Positions 14,101 to 27,800 of a DNA stretch of 64,000 nucleotides are shown here, piece after piece. Position 1 is the first letter of the stretch. Each line of letters opens with the position of its first letter. Source of the stretch: Symbiodinium kawagutii (lineage: Eukaryota; Sar; Dinophyceae; Suessiales; Symbiodiniaceae); the NCBI GenBank assembly GCA_009767595.1, contig VSDK01003948.1:710362-774361 (forward strand), given 5' to 3'. Under the pieces are notes generated by a model. That model was not told the origin of the DNA. It did not search any database and saw only the letters and a program-made list of their open reading frames with translations. Position numbers and translations under genes: made by a program.

Positions 14101-17100
14101 GTTGCTCGACTTTCTTCGTCAAAACCTAAACTCCAATGGTGCCGTATAGAATAGTAAAACAACTGACCAACTAAGCAAAGCATCCAACCCAACCACCAAC
14201 CCGCAAACCAACGGACCACCCAATCAAACGACCACCGAACTTACCTATCTTCTTACTGACCTATCTATCCACTTCTCACCCAATGTCTCGACCCCACCTT
14301 TCCAGCATCAGATTCGCCAAGGGTGGCCACAAATTGGAAGCTCGAGTCGCCTGTGTCCAAGCAGATGCTGGTGGAACTCTCAACCAAGCTTGCAGGGATT
14401 GTAAATCAGCCACTGGACACTGAAATGAAGTTGAGTATGTAGAAGCTGTACAAACATTGCAAACAATGTTTATGTATAAAAGAATCTCAAGGTATGTGGA
14501 TAAAACCCCTTTTGGTCCAATGTGCTGATGCAAATAGGATTGGTGCATCTGCAACACGTATGCAACCAACCAAATTTTTGAGGGCACCTCTGGTCAATGG
14601 CCTGGTAATTGGCATGATCGTCTGGGTAGATGTGTTGGATTATACTCACCGGCAAAATCTATGTTGTATCCAAAGTCTCAGCTAGATATCCTTACATAAA
14701 CTACAAGCAAACCCAATACAACAAATCAATTGTGCTAGCTGCATGCCCCTCACCTACAAGTTGGCTCCTGAACAACCTTGCACCACCCCACGACTTATGC
14801 CAACCTACCGAGCTCCTGCGCTCACCAAGTCACAAATGAGTTCCTCGCATTCCACCAGCAGTCGATCGTTGTTCCTTGGAAACCAGCAGCCGTCTCAGCT
14901 AGATATGGGAGCTACTGCTCTCTGTTGCTTGATAAGCTGGCTAATAGGGGGTGATAAGCAACCAATGAGCTGGCTAATTTGTTTAAGCTTGGCAAGCTGC
15001 TCAGCAGACCTAAATAACACACACCACAAATGGCAAGTGTTGCGTCAAATGTGCCAACTGAAGCTCATGTGCCTTTTCCTATGATGGTTTGACAAACCGA
15101 TCATACAATCGGTGCCCTGGCCTTGGCACTCCACCCCTTCTGCCAAGCTTCTTGTCCAGCCAGCCTTTGGTGTTGTACTCCACCAAGCCAGCATAGTGCT
15201 TGACCACGAAGCCCTGCATCAGAGCTCCCATTGGTGCAAGTCTCAAAAGGAAAGCATCCAATTGGGCGTGAAGTAGAGGAAAACAGGACTGGGCAAGGTG
15301 TGTGATGACAGTCTTGGTTCCCCCAGAATGAAATTATATGAAAATAAGGATACGTTCATCAAATTGGAGCTTGATGCTCAAAACGCCACCGTCGTCTGTC
15401 TTTAAAAGTGATGGCGCAAAATGTTCTAAGAACTGTCTAATGTTCAACAAGGATTCAACCGTTTATATTTATACAAAGAAATCACGTGGTGATTGTTTCG
15501 AACAAGTAGAACAGTCAATACTCACATGTTTTCAATCAATCGTGTCTTTTCACGTCTACCCGTCACCGTTGAACACCATGGCCAGGTTTCACGCAACAAA
15601 CGAAACAACTGTGTGACTGGTACCACCCTCTGAAAGATGTTGGTTAATCGACCAACATCCCAAGTTTCAAGGCAAACAGAGATCATGATAAACGTGATAC
15701 TGATGGGGTTGATAGGGTGAAATGGTCATAGCACTGGCTGATTCTCGGCAAATTCTAGCAAGAATAGAAAAATGCCGCTTTGCATCATTCCCAAGCAGAA
15801 ACAGCATCTTCCCCGAGGTGTTGGTGCACCGCGAACTCATTTGGATTATCAGTGTGGCAAGCTTTGGGCATCATTTTTTTCATTCAAACCGCAGCTCGGG
15901 AGGTAACAGATATTCGTAGACGCCGCCGACTTGGCTCCCGTTCTCGGCTTTGTACATGCTCAGATACAGTGACCGATCATGAGCAACAATGGCCAAGGGC
16001 TTGAAACCTTCAGGGCACTGCAAAACTTCGACACAGGTGGTGTCACCAGGATGAAACGCCCACACTTTCTCCTGATTGCGATCAGAGGCATAGATCTTCC
16101 CTGTGTCGGTCATGAAGAGTCTCTTAATTTCGCCGCCTGTGACTTCTCCCACCACAGCAGGTTCTGCCATGCCCGGGCTGATGCGCCAAATACGGCCGCG
16201 GTCATCGGCCAAATAACGAACCTCCTCTCTTGTCACAAACTCTGTCTGCACTCTAAACGGCAGAGCACCGGTCACAGGTTCGAGCGTAGTGCCCACCAAC
16301 TTCTGACAACTACCCGAAGTTCTGTCTACCAAATAAATGACGCCGTCTGGGCAGACACGTGGGGTGCCTTCCAAATCAGCCCTGACCAACTGACCGGTTC
16401 CGTTTGAAAAGCTGAGCAGCCTCCCATTATCCATATCATGCCCAAAAATTCCCCCTGCCAATGTGACATACAGCGTGCAGCGTTTGCCCAAGTCATTGAT
16501 TCCATCCACTCTTGCACCTGGTCCGGCCACAACTCGCGGGGGGTCAGCCTCACCAGGTTTCCAGCATAGGATACTACTTGAGTCACTATCCCAAGTTGTA
16601 GCATAGATGGAACCCTCGTGCCAGCACAGTGACCAGCAGGGTCTAGACAGCACTTCCCGAGGCCCTGCACTGCTGGCACCCAAATCAGGTGACCAGTGGC
16701 GCAGGCATCTTCTCTTCGGCTTTATCTGGTCTGCAATTTCGCTGCTGCTTCTCTTCTTATGGGCTTGCAATGCTTTGTCAACCTCTAGCTGCAGTTCACC
16801 ACCTTTTGGGCCAATGGAAGCAGCAAATTGGTCGATTCGAACTAGATTTCCTACTGAGATGGATGGAAAGTCGACATGTGTCAGCAACAAACCCAAGAAA
16901 GGGTCCCTGTCTTTGGACTGATTGAGCCATCTAAAAATGCCCTGCAGTACAGAATCTTCCCGGGGCACATTCAAATCATCTCTTTGCACAATTTGGCCCA
17001 GTTGACTTGGAGAGAGTTGGAGGAAGTCTGGATGCTGTGCACAAGCCTCGAAGTTCAAGGCCAGTTGTTCCGTGCATGCAGCCTTCAAGCGATGCAAACC

Positions 17101-20100
17101 CTGGGATTGTTGCAGCACTTTAAGGGCTGTAGGAACTGGAGCATTGTTCAAAGAGGCGCATAGTCCTGCCTCGATTGCCTTTCCTAAATGTGGCAAGTTG
17201 TAAGCATCCGCGAGTCCCAGCAGTTCGATGGATTCTTCCACTGGCACTTCGGGTTGCCCGCCGTAGATGTAGTCAAGCAAGGCCACCACTGATGCATCAG
17301 AAGCACAGATCTCAATGGGCTGTCCTTGTTGCACCTGGGCAGCTTCTCGAAATGGCCCACCTATCAGGGTCTTAAGAACTGAGCTCGCTGCAGATAGCAC
17401 AGTGGTATGCGCGCGATGCTCTGCCCCATCACGGCTCTTTATCACGACATCACACAGATGGCCTTCCATCCTGAATTCCCGCATTTGCACCATGATGCTG
17501 CGATCGTGTTGTGCCAAATCTGAGTGCTCCAGCTTGACTTTCGCCATGGCAGCTCTCACAATGATACCTCCAAGGGGGTGTCGTGCACATCTTTACATTG
17601 ATTGAATTCAAGCTTGTGTGCGTGTCGCCACGTAACGTGATCGTAGTTTTGAACGGTAAGCAAAGGTCAGCTCATGGTTGCCCCACATGGCTTTGTTCAG
17701 TTGAGTGTCTGTACGTGTTGCACCTCTTTCTTCATGGTTGTGGTTTGTGGTGATGGGATGTTTGCGATCCGACCTGTTTGCTGAAGTCCTGCGGGCAAGG
17801 GAAATCATCACAACCAAACTGTTACCTCCAGAATTCCAGCTGCTTTTTACAAATAGTGCACAGACCAGAATCCCTCCACAACCAGCCACCCGCAACCAGC
17901 ACCCCAGGTGCGAGGCGTTTCCAGCCGTCGCCTCGTTCATGGCCAGTCCCGTTCCACCCTTGCTGCCGCGTTTGTTGGACATCTTCAGCGGCCGCAGCAC
18001 CTCCTTCCGCAGGGAGTCCTGAGGCCCAGTGGTGTCCCTGGTGCCAATCCCGGGGCCCCAGCGGGAGATGTTTGGATCTGGTTCCAAGGCTTTGGATGCA
18101 GAGAGGATTGCAAAACTAAACAATCAGGTTGGATCAGGTGATGCAAAAAAACTTGGGGCAGATTAAACAAACAGCCAGCTGAGCTACAACCAAGCAAACA
18201 GGTGAGCAGGACCCACAGACACGTGTCCTTCTGCGAATCTTCCACGGTCTTTTGGCAAAATCCTTCATCTGAAGTCTTCTCGAAGCCTGGCCAAAGGAAG
18301 GTGAACAGAATGGGCAGAATCTCACTGACGACGTGTACTTGGCACCTCAGAATCTTCGGGGCAACGAATTGAGAATCCAATTGACTTGGTGTGGCCTTCA
18401 AAAAGGTAAATGAAACCCTTGCCCTTCGCTACGGGCCCAAACAATGACAGGGTGTCTTGGGCGATGCGCAATAGAGATGGTCTAACCTACCCTCTGCTCA
18501 TCCAACAACAGGCAACTATAAGAATTTCCGCTTCTGCAGAAAACTTCCACATAACCTCAACAACAAGTCCGTTAGTTTCAGCACAACCTCAACAGAACCT
18601 CAACTATAATTGGCTGGCACAACAACAAGTCCGTGGTTCTCGAGTCATCAAATTCTCAGCTGGTATCCCACAAAGGACCTAAGGTCGCATGTCTGAAGCT
18701 CACAAAACTGTGGCCTGGGGAATGGGCCACTTCCAACCACAAAAAGATTATAGTCGTGAACATTCCGGCCGAAATCTACGAATTAGTTGCCTATCAAAGA
18801 TTTCAAAACAATTTTTGTGTACAGGTAACTAAGTCATGGTTTGAGTCAACCGTTCCAAAGTAGCCATCGACTGGAGCATGCCAGACTTGCAAACAACTTT
18901 GGCACCAAACAGATCAGTGTCCAATCTATGAAGGATAAAGTGATCAAGATATTTCTTCTTTCCAGCAATTTTCGGAATAAAAGAAATCCGAAATGCTAAG
19001 CCTTCCATGTTCCTCGAGTTCTCTCCGTTGGGAGCCCTTGGCAGCGGCCTTTCGCCAGCTGCTGGGAGTATTCATCCAGCGTCTTGAAGCTCTGCACGAT
19101 GGCCGTGACCACCTCAGTGGAGCGCCGAGCACGACAAATCGTAGGCGTCGTGACGCCACAGCTTCCAAAGCCATGGCATCCCATGGCAGCACCCATGGCA
19201 GCACCCATGGTAGCTTGCTTAGATTCAACGATTCCAAGCCGCAGCTTGAAATGGCCATGGCTATGTGATGGTCATGGCATCAGCTGAGGCACCGGAGTGG
19301 AATCCGGCAATGGAAGACCCAGCCACGGCAGGCCCTCGCGCTTGTACAGCTCCTGTTCGGCCACCAAGACGTTCCTTGCAGTGACAGGGTGGGGGTTCAA
19401 CCCCCGTGAGGTCGTCGGATGGTTCGGGGGACCGGTGCATGGCATCGCAAGCCCTTGGGCACTGGCAGAATCCACCCCCAAGGCTGTGAAAACCCACAGA
19501 TCACATGGCAAGAAGGGTGCCTTAGCTCAGGGAAGTGCCTCAAATCATGACACATCATCCCATCTGATCTATGTCCTCCCCCAACTTCAACCGGTGAGCA
19601 GTTCCATGTCCATGCGCATCTACAGCATCCACATGATGTGCAGGCAAGAAATCAACGGACACTACAACTGTTGGGTTATAACCCCTATATTCAAACTGTT
19701 AATTGACAGTTTTGTTAGGCATGATGGAACCAGTCATAAAAAAAAGTAGCATCAAATATCAAACCATGTCCATCCACCATTTCATCAATCATTTTATCAA
19801 CCGTTTCCAACCATTCACTTCCTCAACCATGTCATACCATTTCCAGCCATGGTCATCCACCATGTCTAAGCATTTCCAACCGTTCATCAACCCTGTAGTT
19901 GGTATCCCCATGTAGCTGGTATCTCTCCACCACTATGAACCCTTTCCAACCGTTCATCAACCCTCAGCAGCCAACCATTTCCTGCACCGCGCCAAGGATC
20001 TCCACGAAGTATTGTTGCAGCCGTTCGTTGGCCAAGTTGATGCACAGCTGCTCGAAGGAGTTACCTCACCCCGAAACTTGGTCGGATGCAGAGAGAGACG

Positions 20101-23100
20101 CAGGATTGAGGTTGATAAATGTTCATCATAGCATTAGTATATAAACCATTTAGGCTTAATTGACTCAAATGCTAGATGAATTAATCAACATGTGTCCTAG
20201 AAACGTATGATGGTTAACTAGTCAACCATTGCAAAATGTTCGTAAACAAGAAAGTTAAAGGAAACCGTGTGACTTGCTTGAGAACAAACGTGAATTGCCA
20301 ATAGACGTTTTTAATTGAACAGTAGTGCCAATTGTTAGATCATGTGCTATAATAATAGTCATTCATATAACACACTGGATTATCAAGAATATCTGTAAAA
20401 GCTAATTGTGGCTAATTGTGGTGTTAGTGATGGTTGATGGTGGCAAAGAACGGTTGATCGGGGTTAATCGTGAGCTGGCTAATGATGGTTGAGAATGGAT
20501 GATGATAGCTGATAATATTTTGGGATGGTTTTTGATCATGTCTATTTGTTGATAATTTCATAGCCTAAAACTATCTGAGCATCAAATGAGTAGTGGAAAC
20601 CCTTGCGCCAGCGATCGACATATTGGTCGATTTGACCAGAGGCGAAGTTCAAGGATGAAATTCCCCCCATCTACCATCAAGCACAGGGTGTCCACCATCT
20701 GCCCTTCCAGGGCTACGAGAGAAGTTCATCTAAGGTTTGAAGCCTAAAAATGACTAAGAAGATCACCTCGTATGTTGGTGACAAAAACCAGCTTAAGTGT
20801 TGAAATCCATTTCTCTGTCACAAAACAGCCTAGTTTGTTTGTTTTATATTTGTTTTCTAATGTTCATATTTATATTGATACATACATGTGCATTTATATA
20901 TACATATACATATACATATAACTAGTACGCGCAAACACCCCAGTTCGCCCTGTACTGGGGGTTTGCGCGTAATAGTTTATGGTTTATAGTTTTAGGATTT
21001 TAGGGTTTATGGTTTTAGGGTTTTAGGGTTTGTGGTTTCAAGGTTTCATCGTAAGGTTTTTAGGTTTTTGGCTTTACGGTTTAGCTTTTTAGGGTTTATG
21101 GTTTAGGGTTTTAGGGTTTATGGTTTTAGGGTTTTAGGGTTTTAGGGTTGTATGTCTCGAGAATGCAAGCAAAACACAGGTCAAGGACCTGCGCGCGCCG
21201 TCAAGATACGCTTCATGTCACACATGTGCATTTTGTCCTGTAAAAACCAATGTTTTTTGACGTTCCAAGACGCTGACGACAGAGGCGGGGGCAAACTGGG
21301 GTGTTTGCCCGAACTAGTATAGGTACAAACCATACACAAACCATACAATGAACACAGGCGAAAAGGTGTCCCACCTGGGAACCAACCTGGTCACTGCCCC
21401 GCCACGGCATCAGCATCGCTCGCCAGGCTACGCTGTAAGCGCTCAAAACCGTAGATGTCGAGGATGCCAATCTCGTGATATTGCTCGTCCTGGAAGGGTC
21501 GAGCATGCAAGAATCAGTGGGAGTGGTTCATTGGATCGCTATGATTGCGATCTCAGTGAAGTGTTAGTTGGTTGTTGGTTAATAAGTTGCGCTATGATTC
21601 ATAACAGTTGATGGTTGTTGGTTGCTTGTTGGTTAATAACACTGGTGTTAAAGCATGGTGAATAATGATCACTTATGGTGGCTAGTGTTGGTTGATTGTT
21701 GGTATGAGAATGGATCTGTTTCATAACGCCAATATCTTCGGGTGCACATGACATTTATGGGCCAAACACGAACTGCTGACCCTTTCTCACTTTGCTATCC
21801 GAGTCTGCGATTCGATCGCTGAGGAAAGCATGAAGCAACTTGCAACTCAAAAAAAAAACTTGCAACCTCAAGACACCATGAAGCAACTTGCAAACTAGCC
21901 TAGTTGCGTGGTATGCTGGTTTCATCTATAGAAATGACGATTTTTAGCTTCCAGGTTAGTTTGCCAGAGGGTAATTTGGAGGTGTTTATCTGGCAAAAGC
22001 ATCCAAAAGCAAACACACTACATGTTTGCTCGAAAGGGTCAGCTGTACTTACGAAGAGCAAAAACACGCTTGACAAACAATAAAATCATCCAAACTATGC
22101 ATTGAAATTTGAGAAGTCAACATTATAGAACGGACTTGAGTCGGCTAAATTGCACTCCATAACCCTCCAATCTAATCTGGATGGCGGGCAGGGATGCAGT
22201 CGCAACGACTTCTGTCCTCCGCTGGCACTTTTCTCCATTCACCAAAGGAACCTCAGTCAAAGGCTTTGGGGGTTGTAGATCCTACACTTGGGTGAACCAA
22301 CTCTTGGAGGACTATCGACATGGACAGCTGCGCAGCTGCACAAATGCGGGAAAATATACTCCCTTGGTTGCCCCTTTGGCCCTCGGTTGCCTTCGTTCCC
22401 TTAGGAATGACCGATCCTTGGATCTTGGCGAGTGCCATGGGAGACCTCTTCGCATGCCGAAGAGCTGTTGATCCGCTGCACCAAGCGCTCGAAGAGCCGC
22501 TTGTACAACGCCTTGATCAACGAGTGCAGCGCGTGTCGGAACTGCGAGGTCGTCCTGGGCACCTGATCCAAGGCTTCAGCGACCCTCCATCATCTCATCA
22601 TCTCATCATCTCATCATCACCAGGCCACCTATCCAATGGCCGACCTCCAAGCACCCTATCCTAACCTATCCATCCCCACCCATCCCCACCCATCCCCACC
22701 CAGCCGCACCACGGGTAGCGGTGCCCCAGCGGTGAGGTCGCGCCTCGTGCACCGACTCGCGGCCGGCTTGCGTCACCCGCACCTTGCGGCGCCGCAGCGC
22801 GGCGCCCAACTCGGAGGCCTCCATGCCCAGCATCTCAGCAGCCTGGGGCCGAGGATCCACCGGGGTAACCGCCATGGCCATGGTGCGGTTGGCCATGGTG
22901 GTTGATGCTGATTTATGGTGGTTGGCCATGGTGGTTATGATGGTGATTTATGGTGGTTGGCCATGGTGGTTATGATGGTGATTTATTTCATGGTGGAAAA
23001 TGGATGGTGCAAAATGGCGGTGATCGAATTGGTGGTCAATGGTGGTTGAGCTTGAAATGATGACTAAATTGACTAAATGATGGTTGAATAAGGGTGAATT

Positions 23101-24866
23101 GGCGGCTTATATGATGGCTAATGACCCAATATCTGTGCAGGAGACTAGCACAACTCATGATCCACTCATCACTCGGATATCACCAATCAACAAAATTGTG
23201 GTCGCTATTTCTTGGAAACCCTGCAGAATCACGGGCAGAACGACCAGCTTTCTGGGTGCCCTGGATTGAACTAACAGTGTGGAGAACCGCCCATGTCTGG
23301 TAACCTCCCATGTTTGGTCGTGCTTGTCCTAACTGGTTTATTACTATAAGAGGTTACTATTGGATGGTGTAGCGGTACACCCTATGATTGAGAAAGGTGG
23401 TTCTCCACATCAAAGTGTTACTTTCACCCAGGACAACGATTGAAAACATGGGACTGGCTCCATGCCCAATGCCTTCTCCAGCGTCTCTTCATTCAATTGC
23501 ACCGTGGCTGCCTCATCGCCTGCGCTAGGGTTGTGGCTGTGAAGCTGCAGTTGCCTAAGGCCAAGCACCTGCTAATCACAGTGGTCAGTATATAACGCTT
23601 AGTCTACCTATCATTCAGTCTTGCAAGTTATCGAAGGAAGTTTAGAAGTCTAACTTCCGACAATATGGACAACTCAGCTAGTGTAGATCGCCTATGCAGA
23701 TGTGAGAAAGAAGAGATGTGAGAAAGATGAGAGTGCGAGCGCGCCAAAATGTTAGGAAAGTCGCGAAATGCTGTGTTTTGCAAGGTTTTGTGCATCACGA
23801 GGGTCCAGAAGGGCACCTCGCTAAAGCGGCGGGTGCGGACCACTGTGGCGGAAGGTGTGTGCAAAAATCGTTAAAAAACCTAGGCGCGAAGCACATTTGG
23901 AAGTCAAAATCGTAAAAACATGTCAGGTTCGGAGCACTTTTGGAAGTTGCCACTTGCAAAATCGTGAAAAAACCTAAGCGCGAAGCACATTTGGAAGTCA
24001 AAATCGTAAAAACATGTCAGGTTCGGAGCACTTTTGGAAGTTGCAAATTGCAAAATCGCGAAAAAACCTAGGCGCGAAGCACATTTGGAAGTCAAAATCG
24101 TAAAAACATGTCAGGTCCGGAGCACTTTTGGAAGTTGCAACTTGCAAAATCGTGAAAAAACCTAGGCGCCGAGCACATTTGGAAGTCAAAATCGTAAAAA
24201 CACTACATGTTCGGAGCACTTTTGATGACTCATGATTCTCAAAACTGGCACGCTACCTGCGCGCGAAGCAAATTTTTAACATAAAATCTTGTACCAAAAT
24301 AAAAACTGCATTTTTACTAGCGTTTCGGGCCACTTTTCGGAAATGTCATATGATCATGAAAATTGGCACGCCGCCTGCGCGCCAAGCACATTCTCACGTC
24401 CGAAGTCGCAAAAACTCGTGGCTTTTAACAAGTTTTGAAAGTTGCATGTCCGAAAAAGTGCACGCGGCAGGGCGAGAAGCACATTTTGAAGCAAATGTGT
24501 CAAAACACAGCACGTTTTGACACTTTCGGAACACAGGAGACAAAAGTCGGAAAACACTTGCGTTTCGCGTCACTTTTCGTGATTTATGTGGCCAAAATGT
24601 GCACAACGCTTGCGCGCCAAGCACATTTGCAGGTCAAAAGTAGCAAAACACTTGATGATCGGAACACCTTTGCAAGGTCCAATTATCAAAAGTGGCCAAA
24701 CACCTAGATGCAAAACACTTCATGATCGAAGCACATTTGGAAGGTAAATGAATAGATAGACGAAAGATGGCTAGACAAAGAGGTAGCCAGATAGATCGAC
24801 AAGTCGATAGTCAGATCGATGGGTGGCTAGATGGATAGTCAGATACATAGATGCATCGATGGATGA

Positions 24867-24899
<33 letters not shown>

Positions 24900-27800
24900 A
24901 TAGCTAGAATAGATGGATAGATGGATGGATAGATAGATAGATAGAATAGCTAGAATAGATAGATGGAATAGACAGACAATTGCATAGCCAGATTCAGATG
25001 GCTAGATGGGTCGATAGATAGACAGATAGGTCGACGAAACGAGAGTCAGATAAAAAAGTAGATAGATAGTCAGGTAGAAAGACAGAAAGATAGACAGATG
25101 GAGACATAGATGATCAGACAAATAATTCGGTAGATAGATAGACAGATAGATAGATAGGCAGATAGATAAATAGATAGATGGACAGGTAGATAGATAGATA
25201 CATAGACAGAAAGATGACGAGATAGATAGTGAGGTAGATAGAAAGACAAGTACATAGGCAGATAGATAAACGAATAGATCATCAGATAGATAGATAGATA
25301 GACAGTCAGACAGACAGAAAGAAAACTGATCCACTGATAGAAAGATAGCTAGACAGATAGGCTGCCAGTCAAGTGGCCAGATCGATGCTCACATTGGTAG
25401 GAAGTCAGGCCCAAGTGATGTTCAGTTCTCGGATCCCTCGGACAATCAATCGTCGCAACCACAACTGCACACTCCTATAGTGCTCCTATCTTGGAAACTT
25501 CCGCCACCGCCTTGTGCGGTACTACTGGTAATCAATGGTGGCTATGATTCTAACCAATTGTTGTGATTTGAATAGGTATAATAGCAAACAGTCATACTAG
25601 TTCTTATAGCTCTTCTAGCAATGGATAATCGTTCATGATCTTTCATGGTTGCGACATTCGCCGTGCCATATCTGCTAAAGCAGAAAATTCCTAGCTGTTG
25701 GACCACTACAGTGTATGACAAAAAGTGTCCCCCCAAACTGTTGAAAAGTGGTTCTGCATCATATCCAGAACCACTAAACTATTGCTTATCGGGTCTCCAG
25801 CTTTGGATACATCTGTTCCGTTGGCTCACCCATCATAAACAACCAACCCTGCTGTGGGTATCCAGCTATTGCTGTGACTTGGATCTGCAAACACTGGGTT
25901 TGTTCCCTCATGTCAAGGTAGGTGAACCAACCCAGTAACCATGGCTTCATGTCACCAGCTGCGGATGCACATCCAAGTTGTTGATTCCAGCTTCACCCAC
26001 CAGTCGTTGATCCCCCATTTCGCACGCGCCACCAGTCATGGCCTTCGTCCTTCTCGGCATTGGACAAATCGCCCAGGTGCACCAAACCTGCGAGCACCTG
26101 GCCGCTGCCCCTCAGCCATGGTAAAACCCTGCCGGTCTGACAAGCTCCGGCCATCTAAACCCCAAAGTGGCAGTTGATGTTCATCACTACCCAGGCAGTT
26201 GAATGTGTCAAGTCGGTGTGTTCAAGGATTGTGCCTCATAAAAGCTTGCCAATGCCTGAGGGTAGCCACGGAGATTGGCATTTTACGACGGACGCTGAAT
26301 TGCTGGGAAAACAACCATCAACCGTCGCAATGGGGTTATCGAGCGCCAGTAGTAGGGTTATTAACCACTACCAGTTGGGAGTGTCGACAAGCTGACAAAG
26401 AAAACTATAGTAAAACGATACCAAAGTTTAAGAAAAATGGTGAAGAATGCCAGGTGCCAAAATAGAAAAAGTGCCATATGTCTGAAATCACCAAATGATT
26501 CGTTGACTCAACCCCAGGTTATGATAATGGTTGATAATTAACCATGGTTACCGAACACTAGAAAATCAACCATGCTTAAATAATTTGATTAATGTAGGTA
26601 ATTAATCAACCATGGTTGAATAACATTAACCAATGGTTGCTATTCAAATCAACCATTAAATAGCCATTAAATAACCATTCATCAACCAGTCTCAAGGCCA
26701 ACCAACCTCAGTGCTTCGCCTGAAAAATGGCGTCCATCTCTTCGTCGCTGACACCCACGATGGACAGGGCCGTGCAGAGAGCCTCGAAGCGCTTGGCATC
26801 TTGCGCCTGACATGGCGAGAGAAGCGGCTGCGGCTCGGTGAAAATCAACGGAAATGAGGGTTGATGGTTAATTCCTGCTTGATTAGTAGTTAGTTCATGG
26901 TAAAAATATGATTTGATGAGTAGTTAGTGCATGGTAAATTCATGGTATTGATGGCGCCAAGGGTCAACTCGTGGGATAAATCACCTCGCAACCCAATGAT
27001 TGAAATGATGGAAATAACATGCAAATAACCAACTATTGACTGGTCAGGGAGTGCACCAAGTCTGGGTGAGATGGTAGGGCTACCCGTTGTTGTTATACAA
27101 AAGGCGTGGCAAGGTGTTTGGCAGAAGTCATTCGCAGCTTTGACTATGACCAGCCACACTTTCTGAAGAAAAGGCCCTGATGAGCTGATGCTTCCAAAGA
27201 CTTGGGCTCTTCCGCTCAACTTTTGGATTGGTTTGCTCAGGGGATATGTTGTACTTATCTGTGACTTGGGAATGGAACTGTGAAGGAAAAGATAGAACCA
27301 ATGTTAGACTGGACTGGGAACGGTCTTACTCCCCTGGTATATTCACCGCTAACCACTATCAACCACTACCAACTACTACCATGGTGTTGGATCACTGAAG
27401 TACTCCCCTGCTGTAGCACTACAGTTCGTGGTCGGCGGAGTGCGATATGGCAGGTTCTTCCTGGTCGCTCCGGAAATGCACCTGGCAAAATCATGGCACC
27501 CAGCTGTCTTGGTCGAACAACCTTGCTGTTTTCAATGTTCCATTCGGTGTTTCTCAAAATAGGGGGCCCTCAAATCATCCAATATCAATCATCTATAGAC
27601 CAACCATTTTGGGAGTACCTCGCCAAGAAGACTTCTGGCTCCGGCCATGCGTCATCTTACACATTACCCGTTTGTTAAGCTCGTTTGCTGCGTAAAAAAA
27701 GATCACGATAGCTGAACCGATCAGACTTCTGGTGATATTGACCATGTTCATTGCTATAATCAACTATAATTAAGCACTCATAATTAATATTAGTTGTAAT

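Noticed and set aside
14298-14330. GESDAGK as a nucleotide-binding P-loop.
   Set aside because: The canonical GESGAGKT is at 39.5 kb; this one lies in the variable loop 2 position, so the likeness is chance.
14298-14400. Plus-strand exon reading QMLVELSTKLAGI before a GTAAAT donor.
   Set aside because: The minus-strand reading joins myosin exons 15149 and 13747 in frame and fits the loop 2 region, so the plus reading is treated as a shadow.
17932-18037. First taken as the loop 2 exon of the myosin.
   Set aside because: The HYAG exon was then found downstream at 15213, and 18339 joins it directly in phase, leaving no room for this segment.
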